Origin: Azorhizobium caulinodans ORS 571
Lineage (GTDB): Bacteria > Pseudomonadota > Alphaproteobacteria > Rhizobiales > Xanthobacteraceae
Assembly (NCBI RefSeq): GCF_000010525.1
Contig: NC_009937.1
Span: 4,711,001-4,775,000 of the forward strand
Reading direction: 5' to 3'
DNA: 64,000 bases
Made by a program: the position numbers and the translations under genes. Of this stretch, positions 46,615 to 53,921 are shown piece by piece; positions within the stretch are counted from its first letter, which is position 1; each line of letters opens with the position of its first letter. The notes under the pieces are model-generated. The model was not told where the DNA came from. It made no database searches and saw only the letters and a program-made list of their open reading frames with translations.

Positions 46615-46651
46615 CGTCTCTCATACCTGTCGAAGATCGGAGAGGGTCTTA

Positions 46652-46769
46652 CCCTCTCCCCAGCCCTCCCCCGCAAGGGGAGGGAGAATGGTCACGGATC
46701 CCTGAGCGCCGCACCTGTTTGTCGGGCGAAAAGCCCTTCCCGCTTGCGGGGGAGGGTTGGGAGGGGGGG
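46652..46769. repeat. Inverted pair of REP-like intergenic elements
   Basis: Two copies of a GC-rich palindromic unit (CCCTCCCCCGCAAGGGGAGGG form at about 46652-46688; CCCTTCCCGCTTGCGGGGGAGGG in opposite orientation at about 46734-46769), separated by about 45 nt. Such pairs are like the BIME/REP elements found between genes in proteobacteria. A related half-element (CCCTCCCCCGTCGAACGGGAGAGGG) appears at about 57508-57533. Confidence 0.7.
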
Positions 46770-46794
46770 TAATGCCTCCTCCGCCTGGCGCGCC

Positions 46795-48477
46795 CTATTG
46801 CGCCTGCCGCTCCAGCGCCGCGGTGCGGATGGCGGTGAGCGTGGTGGCCGGGGTGATCGCCTCGGGATCGAGCTTGCAATGCAGGATGGCCGGCAGGCCG
46901 CTCGCCTGCGCGCGGGCGAAGGCGGGGGCGAAGTCCTCGGTACGTTCCACCGTCTCGCCATGGCCGCCGAAGGCGCGGGCATAAGCGGCGAAGTCCGGAT
47001 TCTTCAGCTTGGTCGCCGAGATGCGACCGGGATATTCGCGTTCCTGGTGCATGCGGATGGTGCCGTACATGCCATTGTCCACCACCACCACGATGAGCGG
47101 GATGCCATACTGGACGGCGGTGGCGAACTCCTGCCCGTTCATGAGGAAGCAGCCATCGCCCGCAAAGGCGACCACCGGCACGTCCGGCTTGTGGCGCTTG
47201 GCCATGATGGCGGCCGGCACGCCATAGCCCATGGAGCCCGAGGTCGGCGCGAGCTGCGTGCCCCGCTTGCGCAGGCGATAGTAGCGATGGAGCCAGGTGG
47301 CGTAATTGCCGGCGCCGTTGCACACGATGGCCTCGGGCGGCAGCGTGTTGCGCAGATGGAGCATGGCTTCGCCATACTGGAAGGCGCCGGGCAGCGTGGC
47401 GGGCGTCTCGGTCCAGGCGAGATAATCGGAATGCGCGGTCGCCGTGTCCTGCGCCCAGCGGGGCGTCTGGCCGGGTGAAAGGTCCGCCAGCGCCTTTGCG
47501 AAACCGGCGGGCGAGGCCTCGATGGCGATCTCAGGCTGATAGACCTTGCCCAGTTCCTCCGCGCCCGGATGGATGTGCACGAGGCGCTGGCGCGGGGCCG
47601 GAATGTCGATGAGCGTGTAGGAGGAGGACGGCATCTCCGACATGCGGGCGCCGAGCAGGATGAGGACGTCCGCTTCCTTCACGCGCTTGGCGAGCTTCGG
47701 ATTGGGGCCGATGCCCACGTCGCCCGCATAATTGGGATGGTCGGAGGGGAAAAGGTGGCCGCGCCGGAAGGAGGTGGCGACCGGCAGGCTATAGCGCTCG
47801 GAGAAGGCGATGAGGCCGGCCTGCGCCTCATCGGTCCAGCGGCTGCCGCCGAGGATCATGAGCGGGCGCTCGGCGCCTTCCAGCAGTTCGGCGAAGCGGG
47901 CCATGTCGGCCGGATGCGGATAGCTCTCCGCGGGCGCCACATAAGGCGCATCGGGGACGCTGGCGGTCTCGATCAGCACGTCCTCGGGCAGCGCGATGAC
48001 CACCGGACCGGGACGGCCCTGCATGGCCACGCGGAAGGCGCGGGCGACGATCTCCGGGATGCGGGCGGGATCGTCGATCTCCACCGCCCATTTGGCGATG
48101 GAGCCGAAGGCGCCGCGATAATCCAGCTCCTGGAACGCCTCGCGCTCGCGCATCCCGCGCTCCACCTGCCCCACGAACAGGATGAGGGGCGTGGAATCCT
48201 GCGCCGCGATGTGCAGGCCGTGGGAGGCATTGGTGGCGCCGGGGCCACGGGTGACGAAGCAGATGCCGGGACGGCCGGTGAGCTTGCCATAGGCATCCGC
48301 CATCATGGCCGCGCCGCCCTCGTTGCGGCACACCAGCACGTCGATGGCCGCATCATGCAGCGCGTCCAACACGGCCAGATAGCTCTCGCCGGGCACGCAG
48401 GTGATGCGCTCGACGCCCTGCGCCTTGAGCTGGTCCACGATCAGCTGACCGCCGGTGCGGGGCTTCGGCTCGCTCAT
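46795..48477 (-). CDS. Thiamine pyrophosphate-dependent enzyme (acetolactate synthase-like)
   Basis: 560-aa ThDP enzyme with three domains: N-terminal Pyr domain with the catalytic Glu (CRNEGGAAMMADAYGKLTGR), central domain, and C-terminal PP domain with the ThDP motif GDGCFLMNGQEFATAVQYGIPLIVVVVDN. Start ATG 48477 (MSEPKPRTG). Similar proteins are often labelled acetolactate synthase large subunit-like; no regulatory subunit is near, so it is not the branched-chain enzyme. It lies between the FAD oxidase and ALDH genes on the same strand; the REP pair separates it from the oxidase. Confidence 0.87.
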   Translation of the reverse strand: MSEPKPRTGGQLIVDQLKAQGVERITCVPGESYLAVLDALHDAAIDVLVCRNEGGAAMMADAYGKLTGRPGICFVTRGPGATNASHGLHIAAQDSTPLILFVGQVERGMREREAFQELDYRGAFGSIAKWAVEIDDPARIPEIVARAFRVAMQGRPGPVVIALPEDVLIETASVPDAPYVAPAESYPHPADMARFAELLEGAERPLMILGGSRWTDEAQAGLIAFSERYSLPVATSFRRGHLFPSDHPNYAGDVGIGPNPKLAKRVKEADVLILLGARMSEMPSSSYTLIDIPAPRQRLVHIHPGAEELGKVYQPEIAIEASPAGFAKALADLSPGQTPRWAQDTATAHSDYLAWTETPATLPGAFQYGEAMLHLRNTLPPEAIVCNGAGNYATWLHRYYRLRKRGTQLAPTSGSMGYGVPAAIMAKRHKPDVPVVAFAGDGCFLMNGQEFATAVQYGIPLIVVVVDNGMYGTIRMHQEREYPGRISATKLKNPDFAAYARAFGGHGETVERTEDFAPAFARAQASGLPAILHCKLDPEAITPATTLTAIRTAALERQAQ

Positions 48478-48552
48478 GATTGTCTCGTCCTGTCCGGAAA
48501 TCTCTGGGGTCGCGGGAAGGCCGGCGGACGGATGCCCGCCGGCCAAAGGGCC

Positions 48553-50085
48553 TCAGCCCACGTCGAAGGTCACGCCCTGCGCCAGCGGCAGGGTGCGGCC
48601 GTAATTCACGGTGTTGGTGGCCCGGCGCATGTAGGCCTTCCAGGAATCCGAGCCTGCCTCGCGGCCGCCGCCCGTCTCCTTCTCGCCGCCGAACGCGCCG
48701 CCGATCTCGGCGCCCGAGGGGCCGATGTTCACATTGGCGATGCCGCAGTCCGAACCCGTCACCGAGACGAAACGCTCCGCCTCGCGCAGGTCGTTGGTGA
48801 AAATGGACGAGGAGAGGCCCTGCGGCACGTCGTTCTGGAGCGCGATCGCCGCATCGAAGTCGCTGTAGCGCATCACATAGAGGATGGGGGCGAAGGTCTC
48901 TTCCTTCACCACCTCGGTCTGGCCGGGCATCTCCACCAGCGCCGGGCGCACATAATAGGCCTCCGGCAGGCCCTCGGCCGTCACGCGCGCGCCGCCGGTG
49001 ACGGTGCCGCCCTGTGCCTTGGCCGCCTCCAGCGCCCGCTGCATGCCCGCGAAAGCGGCGGCATCGACCAGCGGGCCGATGAGCGTGCCTTCCGCGCCGG
49101 GGTCACCCACCTTCACGGAGGCATAGGCGGGCTTCAGGCGCGCCAGCAGCGCGTCATAAATGCTCTCGTGCACGATGAGCCTCCGCAGCGTGGTGCAGCG
49201 CTGGCCGGCGGTGCCCATGGCGGCGAAGGCAATGGCGCGCACCGCGAGATCGAGGTCCGCGCTCGGGCAGACAATGGCGGCATTGTTGCCGCCGAGTTCG
49301 AGGATCGGACGCGCGAAACGGGCCGCGAGCCGAGGGCCGACGGCGCGGCCCATGGCGGTCGAGCCGGTGGCGGAGACGACGGGCACCCGCTTGTCATCCA
49401 CCAGCGCCTCACCCACCGCCTTGCCGCCGATGAGCAACGTGGAGAGACCGGCCGGCACGCCGCCAAAGCGGGCGCATGCCTTCTCGAAGATGGCCTGCAC
49501 GGCCAGCGCCGTGAGCGGGGTCTTCTCGGAGGGCTTCCACACCACGCTGTCGCCGCAGACGAAGGCGAGCGCGGCGTTCCACGACCACACGGCCACAGGG
49601 AAGTTGAAGGCGGAGATGACGCCCACCACGCCGATGGGGTGCCACGTCTCCATCATGCGATGGTCCGGGCGCTCGGTGGCGATGGTGAGGCCCTGAAGCT
49701 GGCGGGAGAGGCCGACCGCATAATCGCAGATGTCGATCATCTCCTGTACTTCGCCGAGGCCCTCGGAGGTGATCTTGCCGGCCTCGATGGTGACGAGGCG
49801 GCCGAGATCGGCCTTGGACGCGCGCAGTTCCTCGCCCAGCAGGCGCACCAGCTCGCCCCGGCGCGGGCCGGGAATGGCGCGCCAGGCGAGGAAGGCCTCA
49901 TGCGCCTGCCCGATGGCGGCGGTGGCGCCGGCGGCATCGGTCTCGGCGATGGAGGCAATGGTCTCGCCGGTCAGCGGCGAGCGGACGGACAGGGAACCGG
50001 AGAGGGCGGCGGCGGGCACGCCGAGGCGGTCGAGCAGCGCGCGGGCTTCCGCGGCAAGGGTGCCGGGGCGGGGAAAAGTGGACAT
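48553..50085 (-). CDS. Aldehyde dehydrogenase, ALDH7-like (alpha-aminoadipic semialdehyde/P6C dehydrogenase-like)
   Basis: 510-aa NAD-dependent aldehyde dehydrogenase. The residues are visible: GSTAMGRAVG, catalytic Glu in ILELGGNNAAIV and catalytic Cys in MGTAGQRCTTLRRL. The ALDH7 family marks are GLTIATERPDHRMMETWHPIGVVG and CGIANVNIGPSGAEIGGAFGGEKETGGGREAGSDSWKAYMRR. ALDH7 enzymes oxidise piperideine-6-carboxylate/alpha-aminoadipate semialdehyde in lysine breakdown. First gene of the minus-strand set that includes the TPP enzyme and FAD oxidase. Confidence 0.88.
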   Translation of the reverse strand: MSTFPRPGTLAAEARALLDRLGVPAAALSGSLSVRSPLTGETIASIAETDAAGATAAIGQAHEAFLAWRAIPGPRRGELVRLLGEELRASKADLGRLVTIEAGKITSEGLGEVQEMIDICDYAVGLSRQLQGLTIATERPDHRMMETWHPIGVVGVISAFNFPVAVWSWNAALAFVCGDSVVWKPSEKTPLTALAVQAIFEKACARFGGVPAGLSTLLIGGKAVGEALVDDKRVPVVSATGSTAMGRAVGPRLAARFARPILELGGNNAAIVCPSADLDLAVRAIAFAAMGTAGQRCTTLRRLIVHESIYDALLARLKPAYASVKVGDPGAEGTLIGPLVDAAAFAGMQRALEAAKAQGGTVTGGARVTAEGLPEAYYVRPALVEMPGQTEVVKEETFAPILYVMRYSDFDAAIALQNDVPQGLSSSIFTNDLREAERFVSVTGSDCGIANVNIGPSGAEIGGAFGGEKETGGGREAGSDSWKAYMRRATNTVNYGRTLPLAQGVTFDVG

Positions 50086-50165
50086 GCGGAAGCTCCCGTT
50101 CGGAAAAGGATGAGGCCGTGACGGTCTGTCGGGCCGCCTTCGGCGCCGGCAACCGTCGTTGGCAT

Positions 50166-50180
50166 CGCCATATCATGGCG
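50166..50180. promoter_or_regulatory. Palindrome between the ALDH operon and its LysR gene
   Basis: CGCCAT-ATC-ATGGCG inverted repeat in the 173-nt divergent region. It could be the LysR-type regulator's site, though no clear T-N11-A box coincides. Confidence 0.4.
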
Positions 50181-50258
50181 GCGCATGAAGGTCGCGCGGG
50201 CGGGGCCGAGAATTTCTTTGAACCACGGGGTTGCCAAGCGATAAGTTGTCAGGAGGTC

Positions 50259-51191
50259 ATGAGCTTTCGGAATGATCGCGTGCGCCATCGCTTCCTGCCG
50301 TCCATTTCCACCCTCACGGCCTTCGAGGCGGCGGCGCGGCATCAGTCCTTCTCCCGCGCGGCGGCCGAACTGCACCTGACCCAGGGCGCGGTGAGCCGGC
50401 AGATCCGTCATCTGGAGGAGCAGATCGGGCTCGACCTGTTCGAGCGCGTGCGCCAGCGCGTGGTGCTGACCGATGGAGGGCGGCTCTATCTCGCGGAGAT
50501 CCGGCCGCTGCTCCAGGCGCTTTCGGACGCCACACAGCGGGCCATGACCTATGCGGGCGGCGCCGGCAGCATCCAGCTTGCGGTGCTCCCCACCTTCGCC
50601 ACCCGCTGGCTGATGCCGCGGCTGCCGGACTTCCTCGCCCGCTTCCCGGACATCACCATCAATTTCATCTCGCGCATCGCGCCCTTCGACTTCGCCGCCG
50701 AGCCGCTCGATGCCGCCATCCATTACGGCGATCCGGTCTGGCCCGGAGCCATCTGCGAGCATCTGATGGACGAGGAGGTGGTGCCGGTATGCAGTCCCGC
50801 CTTCCGGGACCGCCACGCGCTCGACCGGCCGGAGCGGCTGGCGGGCGTCGTCCTCCTGCAACAGACCACGCGGCCGCATCTGTGGGACGAATGGCTGGCC
50901 TTGGCGGGGGCGAGCCACCCCTCCCCTTTCCGCGGCCCGCGCTTCGAGCAGTTCACCATGATCGCGGAGGCGGCCGCCGCCGGGCTTGGCGTCGGGCTGG
51001 TGCCGCGCTTCTTCGTGGAGGAGGAGGTGGCGCAAGGCCGGCTGGTCCTGCCGTTCGACCGGCCCATGTGCAGCGACAAGGCCTATTACGTCGTCTATCC
51101 CGAGGCGAAGGCTGGGGGTGGAGCCGTCACCGCCTTCGCCCGCTGGATCGTTGCCGCGGCGCACGCGGCGCCCCAGCCCCCATCTGCCTGA
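50259..51191 (+). CDS. LysR-family regulator (GcvA/AmpR-like)
   Basis: 310-aa LysR regulator from ATG 50259 behind AGGAGG. N-terminal HTH: FLPSISTLTAFEAAARHQSFSRAAAELHLTQGAVSRQIRHLE. The effector domain is of the GcvA type (IQLAVLPTFATRWLMPRLPDFLARFPDI). Divergent from the ALDH/TPP/FAD oxidase genes, so those are its likely targets. It does not have the two-Cys sensor of OxyR. Confidence 0.87.
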   Translation: MSFRNDRVRHRFLPSISTLTAFEAAARHQSFSRAAAELHLTQGAVSRQIRHLEEQIGLDLFERVRQRVVLTDGGRLYLAEIRPLLQALSDATQRAMTYAGGAGSIQLAVLPTFATRWLMPRLPDFLARFPDITINFISRIAPFDFAAEPLDAAIHYGDPVWPGAICEHLMDEEVVPVCSPAFRDRHALDRPERLAGVVLLQQTTRPHLWDEWLALAGASHPSPFRGPRFEQFTMIAEAAAAGLGVGLVPRFFVEEEVAQGRLVLPFDRPMCSDKAYYVVYPEAKAGGGAVTAFARWIVAAAHAAPQPPSA

Positions 51192-51222
51192 TCACGCGCC
51201 GTTTCCCCGCCTCTCCCGCATC

Positions 51223-51247
51223 GGAACCGGAGGGCCAATCCTCCGTT
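51223..51247 (+). promoter_or_regulatory. EcfG-type promoter for the KGG-repeat protein
   Basis: GGAAC at 51223-51227, a 16-nt spacer and CGTT at 51244-51247. This is the consensus for alphaproteobacterial general stress sigma factors of the EcfG group. The ATG lies about 50 nt downstream. Confidence 0.8.
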
Positions 51248-51298
51248 GTGCCCTCAGAGCCGCACAGGCTTTGAGGCATGATCCAGGAGTTCAGGACG

Positions 51299-51574
51299 AT
51301 GGGAGACGCACGCAAGGGAGGTTCCAAGCGCGGCTTTGCGGCCATGGATGCCGAAAAGCAGAGGGCCATCGCGCGCAAGGGCGGCGAGAGCGTTCCGGCC
51401 GAAAAGCGCAGTTTTTCTCAGAACCGCGAGCTGGCGTCCTCTGCCGGTCGCAAGGGGGGACAGAGCGTGGCGGACGAGGACCGCAGTTTCTCGCGCGACC
51501 GCTCGCTTGCATCGCAGGCCGGCCAGAAAGGCGGCCAGGCGTCCCACTCCGGAAACAATCCGCAGCGCTCCTGA
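51299..51574 (+). CDS. KGG-repeat stress protein (YciG/con-10 family)
   Basis: 91-aa hydrophilic protein with three K-G-G blocks (DARKGGSKRGFAAM; SAGRKGGQSV; QAGQKGGQAS) that alternate with Ser/Arg-rich spacers. This is the KGG/YciG family of stress-induced proteins, likely desiccation or stationary-phase linked. Start at the ATG at 51299 or seven codons upstream. The EcfG-type promoter upstream matches such a role. Confidence 0.85.
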   Translation: MGDARKGGSKRGFAAMDAEKQRAIARKGGESVPAEKRSFSQNRELASSAGRKGGQSVADEDRSFSRDRSLASQAGQKGGQASHSGNNPQRS

Positions 51575-51599
51575 GGCACGCGGAGTCATACCGCCCGAT

Positions 51600-51625
51600 G
51601 GAACCAGATCCGCAACGCAGGCGTT
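51600..51625 (+). promoter_or_regulatory. EcfG-type promoter for ecfG (autoregulation)
   Basis: GGAAC at 51600-51604, spacer of 17 nt, CGTT at 51622-51625, about 100 nt upstream of the ecfG start codon. This implies positive autoregulation. Confidence 0.8.
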
Positions 51626-51727
51626 AGGCCTTTCACGAAGGGATAACGTGGCTGTCCCAGCCGCGATCCGGCGGACCATCTTCCGCCCGGAAGCCAAGGA
51701 CGGCCGCGTTTGCGGCTGGGGACAGGC

Positions 51728-52330
51728 ATGTATCATCCAGAGGAAGCGGACATCGGACTCCCCATGGATTTGCCTCAGAAGACCGACGGGACGGAAGCGG
51801 CCGAGCTGCGCACGCAGGTGCTCGAATTCCTGCCGGCCCTGCGCGCCTTCGCCCGCTCGCTGACACGGAACCGCACCGAGGCTGACGACCTCGTGCAGGA
51901 GACGCTGCTGAAGGCCTTGTCGAACATCGACAAGTTCGACCCCGGCACCAACCTCCGGGCGTGGCTCTTCACCATCCTGCGCAACACCTATTACACCGAG
52001 ATCCGCAAGCGCCGCCGCGAGAACGACGGCATGTCGACGCTTGCCCAGCAGGACACCAACATGGGTCCGGCGCAGGAATGGGCGGTCACGCTCAAGACCC
52101 TGAAGTCGGCCCTGGAGGAACTGCCGAGCGACCAGCGCGAAGCGCTCATCCTCGTCGGGGCCGCCGGCCTGTCCTATGAGGAAGCCGCCGAAGTCTGCGG
52201 CTGCGCCCTCGGCACCATCAAGAGCCGCGTCAACCGCGCCCGCGCCAAGCTTCTGGTGCTCATGGGCGCTGACGCCACCGCCGACGTGGTGGAAACCGAC
52301 GCCCTGGCCCTCTCCGCCGCACGCAGCTGA
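51728..52330 (+). CDS. ecfG: EcfG-family general stress ECF sigma factor
   Basis: About 200-aa sigma factor of the EcfG group, master of the alphaproteobacterial general stress response, normally held by NepR and freed by phosphorylated PhyR. Region 2 shows LPALRAFARSLTRNRTEADDLVQETLLKAL and NLRAWLFTILRNTYYTEIRKRRRE; region 4 shows LPSDQREALILVGAAGLSYEEAAEVCGCALGTIKSRVNRARAKL. Starts at ATG 51728 (GGGGA site), TTG 51710 or ATG 51764 are all possible. A strong terminator follows. The partner nepR candidate is convergent, not upstream. Confidence 0.92.
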   Translation: MYHPEEADIGLPMDLPQKTDGTEAAELRTQVLEFLPALRAFARSLTRNRTEADDLVQETLLKALSNIDKFDPGTNLRAWLFTILRNTYYTEIRKRRRENDGMSTLAQQDTNMGPAQEWAVTLKTLKSALEELPSDQREALILVGAAGLSYEEAAEVCGCALGTIKSRVNRARAKLLVLMGADATADVVETDALALSAARS

Positions 52331-52354
52331 GCCGCAGCCTGAAAGAATGAAAAA

Positions 52355-52389
52355 AGCGGCCGCCCCATCGGGCGGCCGCTTTTTTTTTG
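52355..52389 (+). terminator. Rho-independent terminator of ecfG
   Basis: Perfect 11-bp stem AGCGGCCGCCC/GGGCGGCCGCT, 4-nt loop, then nine T residues; about 25 nt after the ecfG stop codon. Confidence 0.95.
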
Positions 52390-52530
52390 CCTGATCAGAA
52401 TTTCAGGCCGGTCCTGCCAGACAGGAAGTTAGAGCGGGCATTGAGGCAGGCGATCTGCAAACAGAGCCGGTGAAGAGAAAATTGCCGTCGCCCTTCTGCC
52501 GGCCGCGTCACCACCGGCAAGACGCACAAA

Positions 52531-52559
52531 AGCCGGCCGACGCAATCGCGTCGCCGGCT
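52531..52559 (-). terminator. Terminator of the nepR candidate
   Basis: AGCCGGC(C)GACGC pairs with GCGTCGCCGGCT with one bulged base and a 4-nt loop; on the minus strand it is followed by TTTTG. It lies 27 nt past the minus-strand stop codon. Confidence 0.75.
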
Positions 52560-52585
52560 TTCCGACGTCGGAAAGGGGAAGGCGC

Positions 52586-52846
52586 TCAGACGGTGTCGGA
52601 GCGGCTCGATGCGTCTTCGGAAGAGACGGGCGCTTGGGGCGTGTCCGAAGGCGTCGGCGACGCCGCTGGAGCGGTCGCCGGCACGTCAGGCTTGCGGCCG
52701 GCCTCGAATGCGCCCTGAAGCTGGGCCGCGAGCTTCAGCAGCTCGTCGGGCATGTCTTCGTGCGTATAGTCATCGAAGAGTTCACGCAGTTCCTTCCCCA
52801 GCAGATCCTGCCGGGCGGAAATGTCTCGCCGGTTCGGGGCCTTCAT
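52586..52846 (-). CDS. NepR-like anti-sigma factor
   Basis: Short acidic protein, 86 aa from the ATG at 52846 (GAGGCAGG site) or up to 105 aa from 52903. The core LLGKELRELFDDYTHEDMPDELLKLAAQL matches the two helices of NepR (IGxxLRxxYDD...VPDxFxxLLxxL), which wrap EcfG. The remaining C-terminal 45 residues are Ala/Pro/Ser-rich and disordered, longer than most NepR. It has its own EcfG-type promoter and is convergent with ecfG. Assignment rests on pattern plus location. Confidence 0.68.
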   Translation of the reverse strand: MKAPNRRDISARQDLLGKELRELFDDYTHEDMPDELLKLAAQLQGAFEAGRKPDVPATAPAASPTPSDTPQAPVSSEDASSRSDTV

Positions 52847-52979
52847 GCGGCCTGCCTCATTGTGATCCTGCGTCATTGGAAGATCCGGGCGCTGTCTGCG
52901 CATGATGACTGCTCGCCTGCTCCAGCATCGCGGCTCAGAGCCGCTGCCCCGCGCGTCAACGCTCGGGCCCAGCCCTGAG

Positions 52980-53005
52980 AACGAGCGCCAGAGGGAGCGC
53001 GTTCC
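52980..53005 (-). promoter_or_regulatory. EcfG-type promoter for the nepR candidate
   Basis: On the minus strand GGAAC (53005-53001), 17-nt spacer, CGTT (52983-52980). It lies about 135 nt upstream of the ATG at 52846, giving negative feedback: the sigma factor turns on its own inhibitor. Confidence 0.75.
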
Positions 53006-53023
53006 TGCGTGCCGGCCATCTGC

Positions 53024-53332
53024 TCAATCCTTGTAGAGACGGGACGCGCCGTCAACGCGCAGTTCGTCATCGGTGTCCCACTTTTCCTCGCCCTGCTCCA
53101 CGTGGCGGGTCCGTCCACCAATGGCGGCATCGGCGAGGCGCAGGTGACGCCGCTCCTCGTCCGCCTCCCGGCTGCGGCGCACGCGACCGAAGTCGCGATC
53201 CGCCTGCTCCGGCGCGAATTCGCTCTGGTCGTATCCGTGCGGGATACCCCGCGGCGCGGACGCGACCTGATCGCGGGTCGCGGCGCCCGTCTGGGACTGA
53301 CCGTCCCGTTCCGTGCTGCGCGATGCGGTCAT
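53024..53332 (-). CDS. Small hydrophilic protein under EcfG-type promoter
   Basis: 102-aa protein from the ATG at 53332, preceded by the strong site AAAGGAGG. Very polar, rich in Asp, Arg and Gln (start [16 protein letters not shown]; end [15 protein letters not shown]), with no signal or membrane segment. No family recognised. Resembles other small disordered stress proteins in the EcfG regulon. The promoter 53364-53388 reads towards it. Confidence 0.68.
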   Translation of the reverse strand: MTASRSTERDGQSQTGAATRDQVASAPRGIPHGYDQSEFAPEQADRDFGRVRRSREADEERRHLRLADAAIGGRTRHVEQGEEKWDTDDELRVDGASRLYKD

Positions 53333-53363
53333 GGCGACCTCCTTTACCATACAGTTGTAGTGA

Positions 53364-53388
53364 AACGCGGCACCTCGCACTTTGTTCC
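53364..53388 (-). promoter_or_regulatory. EcfG-type promoter for the small hydrophilic protein
   Basis: Minus strand GGAAC (53388-53384), 16-nt spacer, CGTT (53367-53364), 32 nt before the ATG. A good match to the EcfG consensus. Confidence 0.8.
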
Positions 53389-53434
53389 GCGTGTCCAAAC
53401 CTTCTTCTGCAAGCTTTGGTCAAGTGTCGCGAGG

Positions 53435-53460
53435 GGAACCCGATCCCCGGTCCGATGGTT
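53435..53460 (+). promoter_or_regulatory. Possible EcfG-type promoter for the DUF1328 gene
   Basis: GGAAC (53435-53439), 17-nt spacer, then GGTT (53457-53460), differing from CGTT at one base. It lies about 150 nt before the DUF1328 ATG and is back to back with the minus-strand EcfG promoter. Confidence 0.45.
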
Positions 53461-53610
53461 CCTTCGGCACAGGTTGCGAGGGAAGGGACACGGCACCGCC
53501 GCCCCCTCCCGGCGCCGCATGGCGCCGCGCCGCGAGGAGGTGCGCACCTGTTCTTTCTTCAACCGCCGCGCCCCGCGCGAGCGGGTCCGTGCCGAACAGG
53601 AGATCGAAAC

Positions 53611-53790
53611 ATGCTGAGCTGGGCTCTGACGTTCCTCGTCGTCGCCATCATCGCCGCCGTCCTCGGCTTCACCGCCGTCGCCGGCACCGCCATCGAGATC
53701 GCCAAGATCATCTTCTACGTGGCGATCGTGCTGTTCCTCATCTCTGCGGTGATGGGCTTCCTGCGCCGCGGCAGCAGCCGCACACTTTAA
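53611..53790 (+). CDS. DUF1328 small membrane protein (YtjA-like)
   Basis: 59-aa protein with two membrane helices: [21 protein letters not shown] and [25 protein letters not shown], ending with basic LRRGSSRTL. This is the short DUF1328/YtjA family often found in stress regulons. ATG 53611 has an AGGAG site. A longer in-frame open region upstream is not coding. A hairpin terminator follows. Confidence 0.9.
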   Translation: MLSWALTFLVVAIIAAVLGFTAVAGTAIEIAKIIFYVAIVLFLISAVMGFLRRGSSRTL

Positions 53791-53842
53791 GCAGGCTCCG
53801 TAACGCCCGACGATATGGCCGGCACACGCGCCGGCTCCTGAG

Positions 53843-53866
53843 ACGGTCCCGGCTTGCCGGGGCCGT
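53843..53866 (+). terminator. Rho-independent terminator after DUF1328 gene
   Basis: Stem ACGGTCCCGG/CCGGGGCCGT (one G:U-type pair) with 4-nt loop and TCTTTTC after it; 52 nt past the stop codon. Confidence 0.7.
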
Positions 53867-53921
53867 TCTTTTCATGCCCCATGCACGAAGCCGGCCCCAA
53901 CCACAACCCTGAGGAGTTCCC

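Noticed and set aside
52873..53130. Minus-strand open frame overlapping the nepR promoter
   Set aside because: Overlaps the small hydrophilic gene and the EcfG promoter, has no ribosome site and no family resemblance.
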